Shown here in pieces: positions 44,900-56,720 of a DNA stretch of 64,000 nt; the stretch's first letter is position 1; each line of letters starts with the position of its first letter. The stretch comes from Episyrphus balteatus (lineage: Eukaryota; Arthropoda; Insecta; Diptera; Syrphidae). The notes under the pieces were generated by a model. That model made no database searches, was not told the DNA's origin, and saw only the letters and a list, made by a program, of their open reading frames with translations. A program made the translations under genes and the position numbers. The stretch lies in assembly GCF_945859705.1 (NCBI RefSeq), contig NC_079134.1:159127718-159191717 (forward strand), given 5' to 3'.

Positions 44900-46160
44900 A
44901 GGGGGCCATCTGTCTACGACAAAATCACGAAAATTATTGGCATACCTTTCGATTTTAAGCTCGTATTAAGATCTTAGAAGGGTAATTAAAAAAAAATACG
45001 GGTGCGACAAATTTACGACCATTAACTGCATCATTAGATTTTCGAAATTCGAAAATAGTAATGCTAACTTGACGGACATAAAGATATTACGTGTTTAAAC
45101 AAAAATTTTGACTGTTATCTCAGAAATTTGACCATTAAAATAATTGAAATTTAGCACAAATGTTGTTTGGCTGACTATCTATCTTCGCTATTTGGAGTAA
45201 AATAAAATAGTTTTTCCCGTTTCTCGGTAAAAAAATCATTTGAGACATCCAATTTTTCACACGTACGTAAATCAATATCTTCTATAAGTGATGATAAGTG
45301 ATTTGTCTTAAAAAAAATATACCTATAGTTACCAGATCTCTATTTTTTTTTTTTTTTTTTTTGTTCATTAGTAGGTATAAATCAAGTTTCTTCTTCTTCT
45401 TCTTCCTTTTTCTCGGCGCTGTTATGATCTCGATGTCGAGGGGATCATAACCTTCCCACGTTACCGCTTCACACTAGTGATCCGCCTGTGGGGTTCGCGG
45501 GGTTGACCTCAGAAATCGGCGGCAAGCCTCCCGGTTTTGTATTGTTCCGTTTCTGAGGCCAACTGAATGCTGGTGTTTTTGCATTTGCTTGTACCAGGAG
45601 TTTTTAGGCCTACCTTTCTTTTTATTTCGTGTTGGAACGTTATATGATATTGCTTTTTTGACGGGGTTCTCAGGATCTCTCCTTTGAACATGGCAATACC
45701 AACTGAGTCGGTCGTGTTCAATTTTTTGGGAGATGGTATTTTTAACATGAAGGCTTCCTCGGATCTTTGTACTTCTAATTCTATCAAGCTTTGTTACTCC
45801 TGCTGTCATGCGAAGCATCTTCATCTCAGCTGCCGTTAACTTACTCTCATACTTTTTGTACATTGTCCAACATTGTGAACCGTATGTGAGTGCTGGACGT
45901 ACAACTGCAGTGTAGAGCCTTCCTTTCAGCTTATAAATCAACTTTCTGTAAAATATTTTTCTTTTTATAATATCTACCCCTTGAATTGTTGTTAAAAAAC
46001 TGTTCATAACTCAGTAATATTTTTTTTTTAGAATTTTTTCAACACTTTTGTCATTTTATTAACATGGATTTAAAGAAAATTAAACTCTCTACCCTTAAGA
46101 AAATAATTTTTTTAGTCTATCTCATTCTACCCCTATTTACACTATTAAATGATTGAATTT
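44900..46160. repeat. Repeat-core copy (E) interrupted by an RTE fragment
   Basis: At 45,110-45,180 ACTGTTATCTCAGAAATTTG and TAATTGAAATTTAGCACAAA parallel the copy A interior near 9,240-9,300. At 46,030-46,160 TTTTTTCAACAC, ACTCTCTACCCTTAAGAAAA and CCCCTATTTACACTATTAAA parallel 61,520-61,660 of the 60,344 element. Between them lies the RTE retrotransposon fragment, so this looks like an old copy disrupted by that insertion. Its outer limits are approximate. Confidence 0.5.
45387..46007 (-). pseudogene. RTE-type retrotransposon 3' fragment
   Basis: The minus-strand frame 46,007-45,474 (177 codons) matches the C-terminal tail of insect RTE-clade endonuclease/reverse-transcriptase proteins: VVRPALTYGSQCW at residues 35-47, EMKMLRMTAGVTKLDRIR at 61-78, IRGSLHV near 82-88, RLSWYCHVQRR at 100-110 and KKGRPKNSW at 130-138. 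The catalytic reverse-transcriptase core and endonuclease upstream are absent, so the copy is 5'-truncated. The frame is intact to its natural-looking end (RTPQADH), and the minus strand then runs about 85 bases to a (GAA)n tail near 45,390, the tail type seen in such elements. The open frame suggests a fairly recent insertion. The first 20 or so residues may be host sequence. Confidence 0.9.
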
Positions 46161-46743
46161 AAAAAAAAACTTTTATTAGTCTTGTTGTATCTATAATAGT
46201 TTTAGCTGTACTTTGATTTATGAATCAGTAAAGAAAAAATTGCAATCTATGTCTATGTCAATCTGATGTTAACGGGGATTTGAGAGTTGCCTGAAGCTGT
46301 CAAAATAATAGCAAAAATTGTTCAAAAAATCATAAAAGAACACCTGGAAGGAAATGCAAGTGCCAAGTCTTGCATGGAATTCATTATAAGTTGAATTTGA
46401 AGTCCAAATTCAAGTATATGTCAAGGCTGCATTTGTCACCAATATTTTTTTTTTTTTTTTTTTGGTTATTGATAAAAGTAATGTAATACGTGCTGACATT
46501 TACTTGTCAGAAGAATGCTTATAGGAACATGGATCTTTATTAAATGACATCAAGAAGAGAGTAGACGTGGAGAGTCAAACTTTTAAAAATGGCTTACTGT
46601 GTCGTTTTAATTATTACTCTTGGCCGTATTAGGTCTACCTTAACATGTAAAAATTAGGTTTGTGAGCCAATATCCATAAATTTTTATTAACCCCTTGCTA
46701 CTTTCAAACTTCTAATTAAATTTCATTGTAATAAAATATTAAC
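46161..46743. other. No feature recognised
   Basis: AT-rich sequence between the RTE fragment and the next TIR element; no frame or repeat end recognised. Confidence 0.35.
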
Positions 46744-48402
46744 CCCCCCGAGTCGAACATTTGGCACTATTTAAAACCTAAATATTACCTAAACATTCTT
46801 TGTTTAGATTCAATAGGTCATAAATATCACTAGATTCCTAAAGGAAATAACCTCTACTTAAGACCGCAAATAGTCGGTTATCGGAAAAAATCCCATTTTG
46901 GGTAGTTATTTAGGACCAAAAAAAAATCGAATTAAAACCTTTTAGACCCTCAATAAGCTCTACATATTCTAAATAGGTCCTACAAATTCTAATTAAACCA
47001 TAATCAATGTTCAGGTTAAATAAAATGAATATTAAATATTCTTTAAAGAATTATTCTGAAAATCAGAAAATGATTTAAGAAGTTAATTTGTTAATACCAA
47101 TAATTGTTTAATTGTTTTCCATTAAAAAAGTGCAGTTTTATTGCCTAATGACCTCTTCAGGTAGAATCCATCGGCTGCGCAGCGCCGGGTGCACCAGACA
47201 TACAGTAAGAAAAATTGACAGGTCAGTTTTCAGGCGTAATCAATGAAAAAAAAAGAATTTGTTCAGGATAATCAAATACTGTGTCACTTTATTGTATGCC
47301 TTTACAACTCTGAAGGTTTAATAAATAATAGAAGCAAGATTAATGTTTCTTAAATTTATTTACCAACAAGTTCATACACGTATAAAAAAAAGATTTCTCA
47401 GAAAAATTTATTTTTTTTTTAATCTCGAAAACGACATGACATTTAAAAATAAAATTAAATTTTGAAAAAAATTAGTTCAAATTAAAAAAAAAAGACTCAC
47501 GTTTACTTTCGTATTTTTTTTTTTTTTACAAAAATATAAATTTTTAATTTTATTCACTTTCACTTTCACTTTTTTTCTTTGTATTTATTTCACAAATTCT
47601 AGATTTTTTTCACATTTTCCCCGTTTCTTTTATTTTACGTATACACTGTTTTTTTTTTTTCACTAAATCAAAAAAAATTATCGATCCGCACTTGCCAAAT
47701 GGCTTTAAAATGTCAAGTATCATTTTACGTACATAGCGAACACTGTTTTTTTTTCACTTAAGACTAGTTTACAGTTCTTTTTATTAAAAAAAAAAATAAG
47801 TGGTGAAGAAAAAAATATTAATATTTATTATTAAAATAAATAAAAAATATTTTTTTTTGGAAAAAATCAAAAAATCTCTCCCCTGAGAAATGCATGGTTT
47901 TTTTTTAGCTAGAAGAACTGTATACTTAGCTTAGATAAAAAAAAATTACGGACACCGATCCGCACTCGCCGAATGCCCTTTGAAATGTCAAGTCATTGGC
48001 CAAGGTAGTTGCCTGTCTGAACTTGTTCTTTAAGGACTTAACTAGTATTTGGAGTCTCAAGAGTTTGAAAAGTAAAAGAACATTTAGGACTAAAAAAGTG
48101 TTTGGTGTTTTAATAGTCTCAACCTATCTCATATAGTATTACTAGTATCTACCAAGCTTAAAGAGCTTTAAAAGTACATAGTAAGGTCTAAAATTTCTGG
48201 ACACAAACAGAATATTTAGGATTAAACTAGTATTTTCAGTTTTAAAAGGCGTTATATATGGGTCGTGAAGGATTCTCAGGAGATACTAAGATAGCTAAGT
48301 ATACAAAGTTCGTATTTAGGTTTATTTTAAGATGAAAACTACCTAAATAGATTCTATTAAGCAGTTTGAGTTCTAAATTCGTACATAAAGTTCGACTCGG
48401 GC
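46744..48402. mobile_element. 1.66 kb CCCGAGTCGAAC TIR element
   Basis: CCCCCGAGTCGAAC at the left is inverted as GTTCGACTCGGGCC at the right. Subterminal copies of a TTTAGGAC(C/T)AAA-like motif occur near both ends (about 46,907, 48,085 and 48,213), with related CTAAAT and TACCTA words. The interior includes a duplicated block CCGATCCGCACT(C/T)GCC with AAATGTCAAGT about 275 bases apart (about 47,683 and 47,957) and a GC-rich patch GGCTGCGCAGCGCCGGGTGC near 47,172. No coding frame and no clear target duplication, so limits are provisional. Confidence 0.55.
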
Positions 48403-50282
48403 CATCATCAAATATAAATATTTCAATTAAATTTTCTATCAATAAAATAATGTTAAGTCAATATTTACAAAACTTTGATAATTAATTTTCACAAAATGCA
48501 CAATCAATTTTGCAAAAAAAATGAACAACTAGGTACTTGTATAGTACTCTTAAGTATTGACAAATAGGGATCAATTTGTATCTGTCAATAAAATTAATTT
48601 TATTTACAAAATACAAAAAACATTTTGAACCAATTTTCAATTTAAAATCAATTTAATTTAATTAATAATGTGAACTAGGTATAGATTCACTAATACACTC
48701 GCTTACAGCTATAACATAAACAAAAGCAACATTTCGGTTGATTTGAGGCGGGATTTTTGGGTGATATTTTATTAGGGTCAATTCAATATTTAAGCAGATA
48801 CATAGTTTGAAGGCGATAAGCTAAATTATTATGGTTTAATTACCGTTCAATTAAACTAATTTCCCATGCCATGATAATCTCTAGAAGAATGTTGGATGAC
48901 CGAAAATTATTGTGAAATACAACCTAGGGCAAAGTGTTGGAGTTAATGGATAGAAAATTTAACCACAATCATTTATAATTTATGAGGAATTCCTTCAAAG
49001 ATATTATTGAGTCATATACAAAGGATGTGATGAATCAAACAGTCTGTAGTAGTTTCTGATTATAAATTGATTACTTCAATCGAATTAAAGTAAAAAATGG
49101 TATCATTCGTCTTTTTTTTCTGGAAACTGATTCTTTGATAATTTTACAGTAACTGAATTTTCATCTGTGCTTATCCTTATAAAGTTTTCTATCTGTTTAA
49201 GGAAACTTATGTCTCCTTCACAAATGTAATGTGTGTTCAATTTATATTTTTCGCTTATTTGAACAACCAAACGTTAAAATTTCTTCCCACGAGTAAGTCT
49301 CAAGAATATACCAATATTGACATTTCATTGGTTAAGGATAATTGTGTCCTCAAAAAAAAAAATAGAAATTCATAAGAAAACTTTTCAACGAATGAATGTA
49401 TTTACCTAGATTTTTTTATTTCAGGACATACTTCACATAAATTCCAAGAACAAATTTACACACACCACATCACTTAGTGGTAGATTTTTATGTGTAGGTA
49501 TTAATAATTTTTGACAAAGATTCAAGACATCAAGTGCGATTTAAAGCAGAAATTTACAGACACACACATAAAAATATACACTTGCAATAAAGTGTGTATG
49601 ACATTTGAAATTCATTGCTGGAAAATTCTCAGTAAACTTTTCTCAAGTTACTCTTTCTCTGTAAATGAGATTGTTTGCAAATAAAGAAAAGTAAAAAAAA
49701 AGGTAAAAACTTTAAAAGATTTTTTTTTTTATATTTTATCGTAGACATGACAAATAAAAATTTTTCATCATAAACTCTATCATGGACTTATGTTCCATCG
49801 TTTTAGATTTTTTGTTTATTTTTTAAGGACCTAAAACGAAGAAAAAAGTTTAAAATTATTTTTAGTAGGTATTTGAATGTCAGGATGAAGTAGATTTTCC
49901 CACGCAGTTTTAGTCCTTGAAAAATTGCTATATAAAACGGGATTAAATAAAAAAAAAATGTTCAAGTTTACTTTTGAATTTGTTTTTTTTTTTTTTTTTT
50001 TTTATTTAATTTAAATATTTTTCAACTATCTATAGAAACAATGACGCAGTCAGGATTAACTTGTGGGATGTTCTTCTTATGATGAGTACTATATGATGTA
50101 CGTATCTAACCTATTTCATCAGCTATATTTTCAGTTTAAGACAGATTGATTTTTTATAAAATTCTGTAGAACTAGTAGCTGATTTTTTTTTACATGGATG
50201 GCCCTTCACTGCTGATCGACACACACATTGCAGAGAAATTTACAAAGCCTCCAAATGTAAAATAAGGTCTATAACATTTTTA
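48403..50282. other. AT-rich DNA, no gene recognised
   Basis: No open frame longer than about 66 codons, no repeat end and no RNA gene recognised; long T run near 49,982-50,003. Confidence 0.45.
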
Positions 50283-51237
50283 CTTGCGATATAGGTACTA
50301 TATATCAAGTTATGCATTCGTACAAAAAAAAAGTTGAGATAGCATTTTTCCATGACATTACGATGGTAGAGAATGCCAAAAAAAGTGGGTCCCGGAAGTC
50401 CGTCTGTCTGTCCGTCTGTCTGTCTGTAAACAAAGCTACAGCCTAAACGGATGAACCGATTGATGTCAAACTTGGTATGTGGCATTATTTGGCGACTCTT
50501 TTGGAATTAATTTTTTTGGACCAAAAATAACGGTACTTGTCATATACCGATTTTAGTAAAATTGAAATTGCTCAAAAACGGCTCCAACGATTTTGTTTAA
50601 AGAATTCAAATGTAAGTTTAAATACAAGGTCTATCTTATAATAAATTTTGTTTTAAATCTTTATTAACGGTACCTGCCATAGAACTGTTTTTTTTTTTTT
50701 TTTCAAATCCGATTATCTCCGAAAGTGCTTATTCGATTTCAACGAAACTTTTTTAAAGAAGCATTTATATGATTTTATTATAAGCCAAAAATAAAATTTC
50801 CAAAAAAATAAAATTTGAAATTTTTTTTTTGAAAAATCAAATTATTGACAACGGGACATTGAATTTTTTTGAAATTTTGTTTTTAGATGTTGATTTGTGA
50901 TTTCTACAAAATGGCTTACCAATTTTTTTTAAAACTTTTTTTCCAAAAAATTATTTAAAAAAAATTAGTTTTTTAAAAAACGGCTCTAACGATTTTGAAA
51001 TTTTTTTTTCTAAAAATGTATGTTAATATATCAATCAAAACTGCATACTTGTTTTGGAGGGCAATTTGATTTCAGATTTTATTTTATTTAAAAAAAAAAC
51101 GAATTTTATTTTATTTTTGTTTTTTTTTTGTACCCATATAGTAGGTACCTACATTTTCCAAATTTCTATATAAAAAGTCTTAAAAAATTAAGCAACTTGA
51201 ACTCTAAGAGCAAGTTCGTGTGACCCAGTCGTGCATT
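50283..51237 (+). repeat. GTCTGTCTGTC-containing dispersed repeat
   Basis: It begins ACTTGCGATATAGGTACTAT and ends with AGAGCAAGTTCGTGTGACCC and AGTCGTGCA. Both ends occur inverted in the 34,892-35,933 element. Near 50,395-50,430 lies a short run of GTC(C/T)GTCTGTCTGT followed by AAACAAAGCTACAGCCTAAA, a head I recall from dispersed repeats in several insects. The rest is AT-rich with CAAAAACGGCTCCAACGATT motifs. It has no coding frame; superfamily unknown. Confidence 0.6.
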
Positions 51238-51439
51238 TTATTTCATGTGAAACGGTGCACTGCGGTGTTTATTTGAGGACTAGAGGAAATGTGGATTTAC
51301 TGTTAAAAGTAAGTAATAACTTGGTAACCTATTAAAATTCGGCAATTATGTTGCTTTTGAGTTTGAAATCAGGAATTTAAAGTGTCTATAAGAATATCAT
51401 GGTTTAAAGGGTGTTTTTTTTTTTATAAAAAAAAAGTCA

Positions 51440-52300
51440 TATGTGCAATTCACACGTGGTAGAAGTGAAACCTTAAAAAAAAATTTTTCTTGCAAAAAAA
51501 AAATAAAAAATCTACCTATTTTTTATTCTATCTCCTTTGAATACATGTTTTTTTATATGATAACCTATATTAATTTTATATCATCTGAAAGCTTATTGTT
51601 TCAGCTCAAAATATTTATACCGTCCATGTCTATACAATATCTACAAAAAGAGCTTATTTTTTCAAACCAAATCACTTTTCCTCAAAAAAGCAAAAAAATC
51701 AATCTTTTTCCTCTTTTAACACCATAAAATATTTTTTTTTTTAAATGACATCCTATAGTAAATTTTATATCATCTGAAAGGTTATTTCAATTTTTATATG
51801 ACGTATGAATCATATTTCTACCATGCCTAGAAAAAAAAATAAGAATTTTTTAAAGCCAACTATGTCGAAATTTCGAACTGAGATTACAGTACTTCCTGCA
51901 CTGGTCATCGTCAACAGATCTCCACACGTGTTTTGAGGTATTTTTCAAGTTTTTCAATTTAAGATTGTGTAACTTTTAGAGCTTGTACAGTTAATTGTGA
52001 TATATCAAATGAAAGGTTATGTTATCAGCATGCGTATAAAGTTAAATTAAAATTTGTATGTGCATTAGATCAAAAGATATAACGTGTGTAGAAAAAGAAC
52101 ATCTTTTTACCGTTATCTCAGAATTTTGAATATGAAATTTATTTGAAATTTTGTACATTTATAGTTTATTTAATTACCTATCTACAGTACAAATTTCATT
52201 CATCTATCTATTAAAACAAAAAAGTTATAACAAGTTGAATGTTCGTGTCGTGTTTTCGTTTCATCTTGTTTCAAATCACTACGATACTAAAGAAGTTTTC
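51440..52300 (+). repeat. Repeat-core copy C, termini missing
   Basis: From ATTCACACGTGGTAGAAGTG (51,447) to ATCTTGTTTCAAATCACTAC (about 52,265) the sequence follows the interior of copy A (8,380 to 9,413) in the same order, including the AGCTTATTGTTTCAGCTC unit and GAGATTACAGTACTTCC. The CATTAGGG terminal repeats are absent and one of the 186-base internal units is missing. It continues into the fragment shared with 33,020-33,190. Confidence 0.75.
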
Positions 52301-54889
52301 ACTTCAAAAAAAATTGATGGGCAAGCCCTTGGAATAGAAACCAAGAATAAAGAGACATCATAAAATAGTTTTTGGCGGAGGCAGTAAATTCTGTAATAAG
52401 CCTCAAAAAGCAAATTATTCGTGTAAAACGTCTAGAAACTTAAGTATTTACGTTCAATATTTCATCAAAACCAAAACTAATAATAAATCGGTTTTTGAGT
52501 GAAAGGGCGTTTTTGGGTTTTTGTAATGGTAACATGAGTATGAGTATTTATTATCAAAAATTAAATTTAAAAGTAGTACCTGGTTGAAGTCTAGTAGGTA
52601 ATAATGTTACATTAGGGTTATAGTCAAGTATCTACGGGGGCCATATAATTATTTTTATATTCAAGGGTGTTTTTACGAGAAAAGAATACTCGAGATTTTA
52701 AGCCAAAATTTTGTACGCAGCTATTTTTGTTTCCTACACTCAAAATGAAGTTTTAATTTTCATGTCGTTTTAACCCTTTTTACTCTACTTCCTGATGAAT
52801 TTTCTCTTTAAATTAAATTGCTTCTTGTTTTTGCTTACTATATATCTTAAAAGTTTTCGACATTACAACTATACCACTAACACTGTTCTAGCACCGTATC
52901 AAGTGGTCCAATTTCCCTGCTCTTTACAATCATAAGCTTGCCACTTAACAAAGCGAATAATTTCATAAAAAAGACATGTTTTTGGGATTATCTCTTAAAC
53001 TTTAGGCTTCCTTTTCAAAAAAAAAAAATATATATAGGTAGTTACTTGAAAAAGAAAATTTCAAAAGAACTGTACAAAAAAAAATTCGTGACATATCGCT
53101 ATTACCCTGCCTTCCTTCCAAACATAACTTTCATTTGTACAAACACCACTCTTGACTTCATGGTCAGTAAAATTGTATACAAGTTGGCGTCTAGACAAGG
53201 ACATCGTCTATCCGGCTACACCTCTAACCTTATCAGAGTTACTTACAACTGTTGGCAAAATATGACCACTGACTGAACTTTTAGCTAGAAGCTTATAATC
53301 TTTTTTTTTTTTCTTACACGTGCTTACAAGTTAAAAAAAAAGAAAAAAACAAACAAACAAACTGGAGGATAAAAAAAAAACACCAAATATGCTTGGATTC
53401 GTGCCAAACCAAAAATTAAAGTGTTTTTGGCGAGGACATTGTTCCCTTGCTTGAACATTTGTAACAGTTTATAACTCTTCTCTCACAGAAAACACATCTT
53501 CCTTAGCCAAACATCACTTTTCCTGTTGTTGTTGACCTCTAAACCGGTGTTAGCCAACAAGATTTTCCAAAAGTATCTGAGGGGTGGGTTAATTTTTTTT
53601 TAAGAATTCCGTTAACTTCAAAATAGAGGTAGTATACCGTATGCATGCAACGGATATGCTCATTTGGCCACAATAATAACAATTAATATGAGGACACTGT
53701 CGTTTCTTGTAATCTACATAAATATATTTATATTTTTTTTGAAAAAAAAAGGATATACAATTTAAATGAATTTGGGTCACCCAACATGATTCGACTGCCA
53801 AAATATTTAAAGAATTTTTGAGTGAGTAGGTATCGGTCCTACGACAACGACGTCCAATTGGATTGCCAACAAATTAAAGTGCCTTTCTCATCCTTAAAAT
53901 GTCTATCTCTATGACTGACAAAAATTTAGTCCAAACGAGTAAAGAAACACGAATTATATATATATTTTTGTTTTTGTTTTTTTTTTTTTTAAATCGATTG
54001 CATGTCTATAAATCATTTATATTCTAATTTCAAGGGATCCCATTTTGAGGCTCATGTTCGTTTTACATGAAAAGAGATTATTCGTTTAAGCCAGTTGTTG
54101 TGTAGGTTTGTGGGTTAATGTGTCTGTGCCGACATGTCGCGTCGCCATTTTTCTTTATAATTTTTTTTTTTATTTTTGCATGTTTTGTTGTAGACAAACA
54201 TCAACATTTTTTGCAATGTTTTAAAAATATAACTTGACCACACTTTGCTTATTTTTATTTTCAGGAAAGCAAGCAATGAACTCAGGGCCTCAATTATTCT
54301 CTAAGGATATTTTTATTTTTAAGTTTTAACTATATTTAAATATAGCTTGCTTCCAAGGTGAATTAAAATTATGAGTCACTGCACTCTACAGTCAACGCCA
54401 TACCTGGATAAGTTCTTTTCTATTCTGAATTTGATTTGGCTTTTTTGTCATCTCGGTTGCACTAATACAAAAAACACAATTTGAATAAATGATTTATGTA
54501 TTTTTGTCAATTTTATTCAAGGATATCAAAATGTTAAATAAGGGTTTGCAAAGCCAAGCCAATTTAGACAAAGAAATCCTTGGCCTTGCATTTTGTATTA
54601 AGTGGGTGGTGTAAAAAAAGGATTTAGGGTCATCTAATGTGTCTTGCAGTTCTATATACAAAATTCAACTAAAATTAATTCTTGAGCTTTATTTCAATTG
54701 TTTTGGTTAAATCAGCAGGAGTAAAGGTATGCTAAAATAAGTGTTTTTTTTATAAATCATCGCTAAGTGGTATCAACTTTGCAGTTTAAACACGACATAA
54801 ATTGTATTAATATCAAGCATTTATTATTTTAAACTAAAACTGTAAACTGAACGATAGACAAAATTTAATTAAACAAAAGAGAAATAAAA
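52301..54889. other. AT-rich DNA, no gene recognised
   Basis: A 112-codon frame at 52,938-53,276 is the longest here; its second half is less biased, but it shows no motif and no supporting splice sites, so I do not accept it. The start (52,312-52,420) is a repeat fragment shared with about 33,020-33,190. Confidence 0.4.
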
Positions 54890-55400
54890 CTACTTTTTAG
54901 GACCAATTTTTTTTTTTTTCAAAAATGGCTCTTACAATTTTAATTAGAATTTTTTGTGTAATGTTAAAAATTAAAATAAGGTGGAAGATACTTTGGTAAT
55001 AAAAAATACACTTTCTGGCAAATTTTTATTTCTGAATTTCTCGTGAATAATTTTTCTGATTTTAACGAGAATTTTTATAAAAAAGTACTAAAGTATCCAT
55101 AATATTACAACTTTACTAAATTTTGAGAATAACAAAATTTTGAATCAAAAATTATTTTTGTATTTGAAAAAAAATTTTGCAAAATGGGTTTTTGATTTTT
55201 TTTTTGGAATTTCGCTTAAAGTTTTGATTTATTTTACTTAAAAATGGCACATTAACTTCTTTTGAAAATTGTTAAAAAAATTTTGATTTTAAAAATATTT
55301 TTTTTTTTGAAAGTTCAAAATTCGATATTTCAAAAACATTGCATGAATTCTGATACTAGATTCGAATATAAAAGGTTAGAGTCCAGTAGGAAAATATAAG
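54890..55400. repeat. Degenerate AT-rich repeat fragment
   Basis: Words such as AAAAATGGCTCTTACAATTT, TAAAAATGGCACATTAAC and AAATTCGATATTTCAAAAAC follow the pattern of the 50,283-51,237 repeat. The match is loose and limits are approximate. Confidence 0.35.
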
Positions 55401-55403
55401 GAA

Positions 55404-56054
55404 TCGGGTCAAAATTTTGGCTTCAAAATTCTGCTTTTCAAAATTCTGCTTTTTTTCTATTCTGTTTTTCAAAATTCTGCTTTTCAAAATTCTGCCAGCA
55501 TTATATAAATTCTGCTAATTCTGTTTTTTTTTTTTATATAGCTGGCTAAAGAAAAATACACCTCATTAATATAATTCAACATTGGTACTTTCCTAAATTT
55601 TTTTATTTAAGTGTCGCAAATATTTTTTGAAATGCATATACTGACTTTCTTTCAAATAAAATATGTATACTAATTGGAACCGATGTTGTATATTCCTTTT
55701 CTTATTCAAATTTTTGAAAATTTATCTTTATTTGATAAATTAATAAATTTTTAGTTATTTTCGGAAGTGTTTAGTATTAAAAACCTTTTCTTAATATTTT
55801 CAAATTTATTCATTTATAAAACAAAAATTAATTCGCATTTAAAAAATGACAAATTATGTAGGTAAGTAATCAAATAAGCAGATAATTTTTCAAAAAGATG
55901 ATTTTACAGAATTCTGCAAAAAAATTAAAAAAGGGTTTTGGAAAATGTTAAAAAGCGCGTGCTTTTAATTTTTAAAAGCAGAATTTTGAAAGCAGAATTT
56001 TGTAAAGCAGAATTTTGACAAAAGAATTTTGACCCCGGCAGAATTTTGACCCCA
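55404..56054. mobile_element. Foldback element built of AAAATTCTG motifs
   Basis: The left end (from GGGTCAAAATTTTGGC) carries five or more tandem-like copies of CAAAATTCTGCTTTT. The right end (to GCAGAATTTTGACCCC) carries the same motif inverted at least five times. The motif-free middle is AT-rich with no frame. Motif arrays facing each other at the two ends resemble foldback-type or subterminal transposase-binding architecture. Confidence 0.65.
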
Positions 56055-56651
56055 ACCCAAATATAATCTGATTTCTATATCAGTCTGGCCAATTTCACTT
56101 AGGTTCGGAAAACTCGGTCTTAAAAATCGTTTTTTTTTTTTTTAATTTTTTCAAATTTGAAATATTATTTTAATCAAATTCGTCAAAAATACAAAAAAAT
56201 TAAAAATAGGATTAAAACATAAAAAAAAAGTTTTAACCAAGTTTTTTTTAAATTTAAATATTTTTTTGGAGATAAAAATAATTCAATATTTTGAATTAAC
56301 AAAAATAAATTTATAAGACAGGCAGCATCACTGGGCTTATAAAAAAACCACTTAACCAAAAAATCTTATTTTTTGTATTTTACTCTCTATTTAGACTAGG
56401 CTGAGTTTTTAATTAATTTTTGTTTCCTAGTTAATGATGCAGCTGATTTTTATGAAATTTTAAATAAAGAAGAAGAACATTTTGAACATTTTGAACATTT
56501 TGAATAAATAATACATTTTTTTGATTAATTTTTTTTTTCAAAACGTTTTTTTATTTTTCAAAACTATAAATGTTCTGAAAAACGGGTGGCAATTGTGTTT
56601 TTAAACAAGCCCAAAAAATCTGTTGTAGAAATTGACCCGACAACCAAATGT

Positions 56652-56720
56652 TGTCAAAATTCTGTCGGGGTCAAAATTCTTTTGTCAAAATTCTGCTTTT
56701 TAAAATTCTGTTTTTATTTT
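56652..56720. repeat. Third AAAATTCTG end
   Basis: Read on the minus strand this is the same series as the right end at 55,970-56,054: AAGCAGAATTTTGACAAAAG, AATTTTGACCCCG and CAGAATTTTGAC. It is therefore an extra, oppositely oriented terminus, either of a second element or of a larger foldback spanning 55,970-56,720. Confidence 0.6.

Noticed and set aside
52938..53276. 112-codon open frame
   Set aside because: No recognisable motif, Lys/Phe-rich first half, no splice sites or repeats supporting it; a frame of this length can occur by chance in 64 kb of six-frame sequence.
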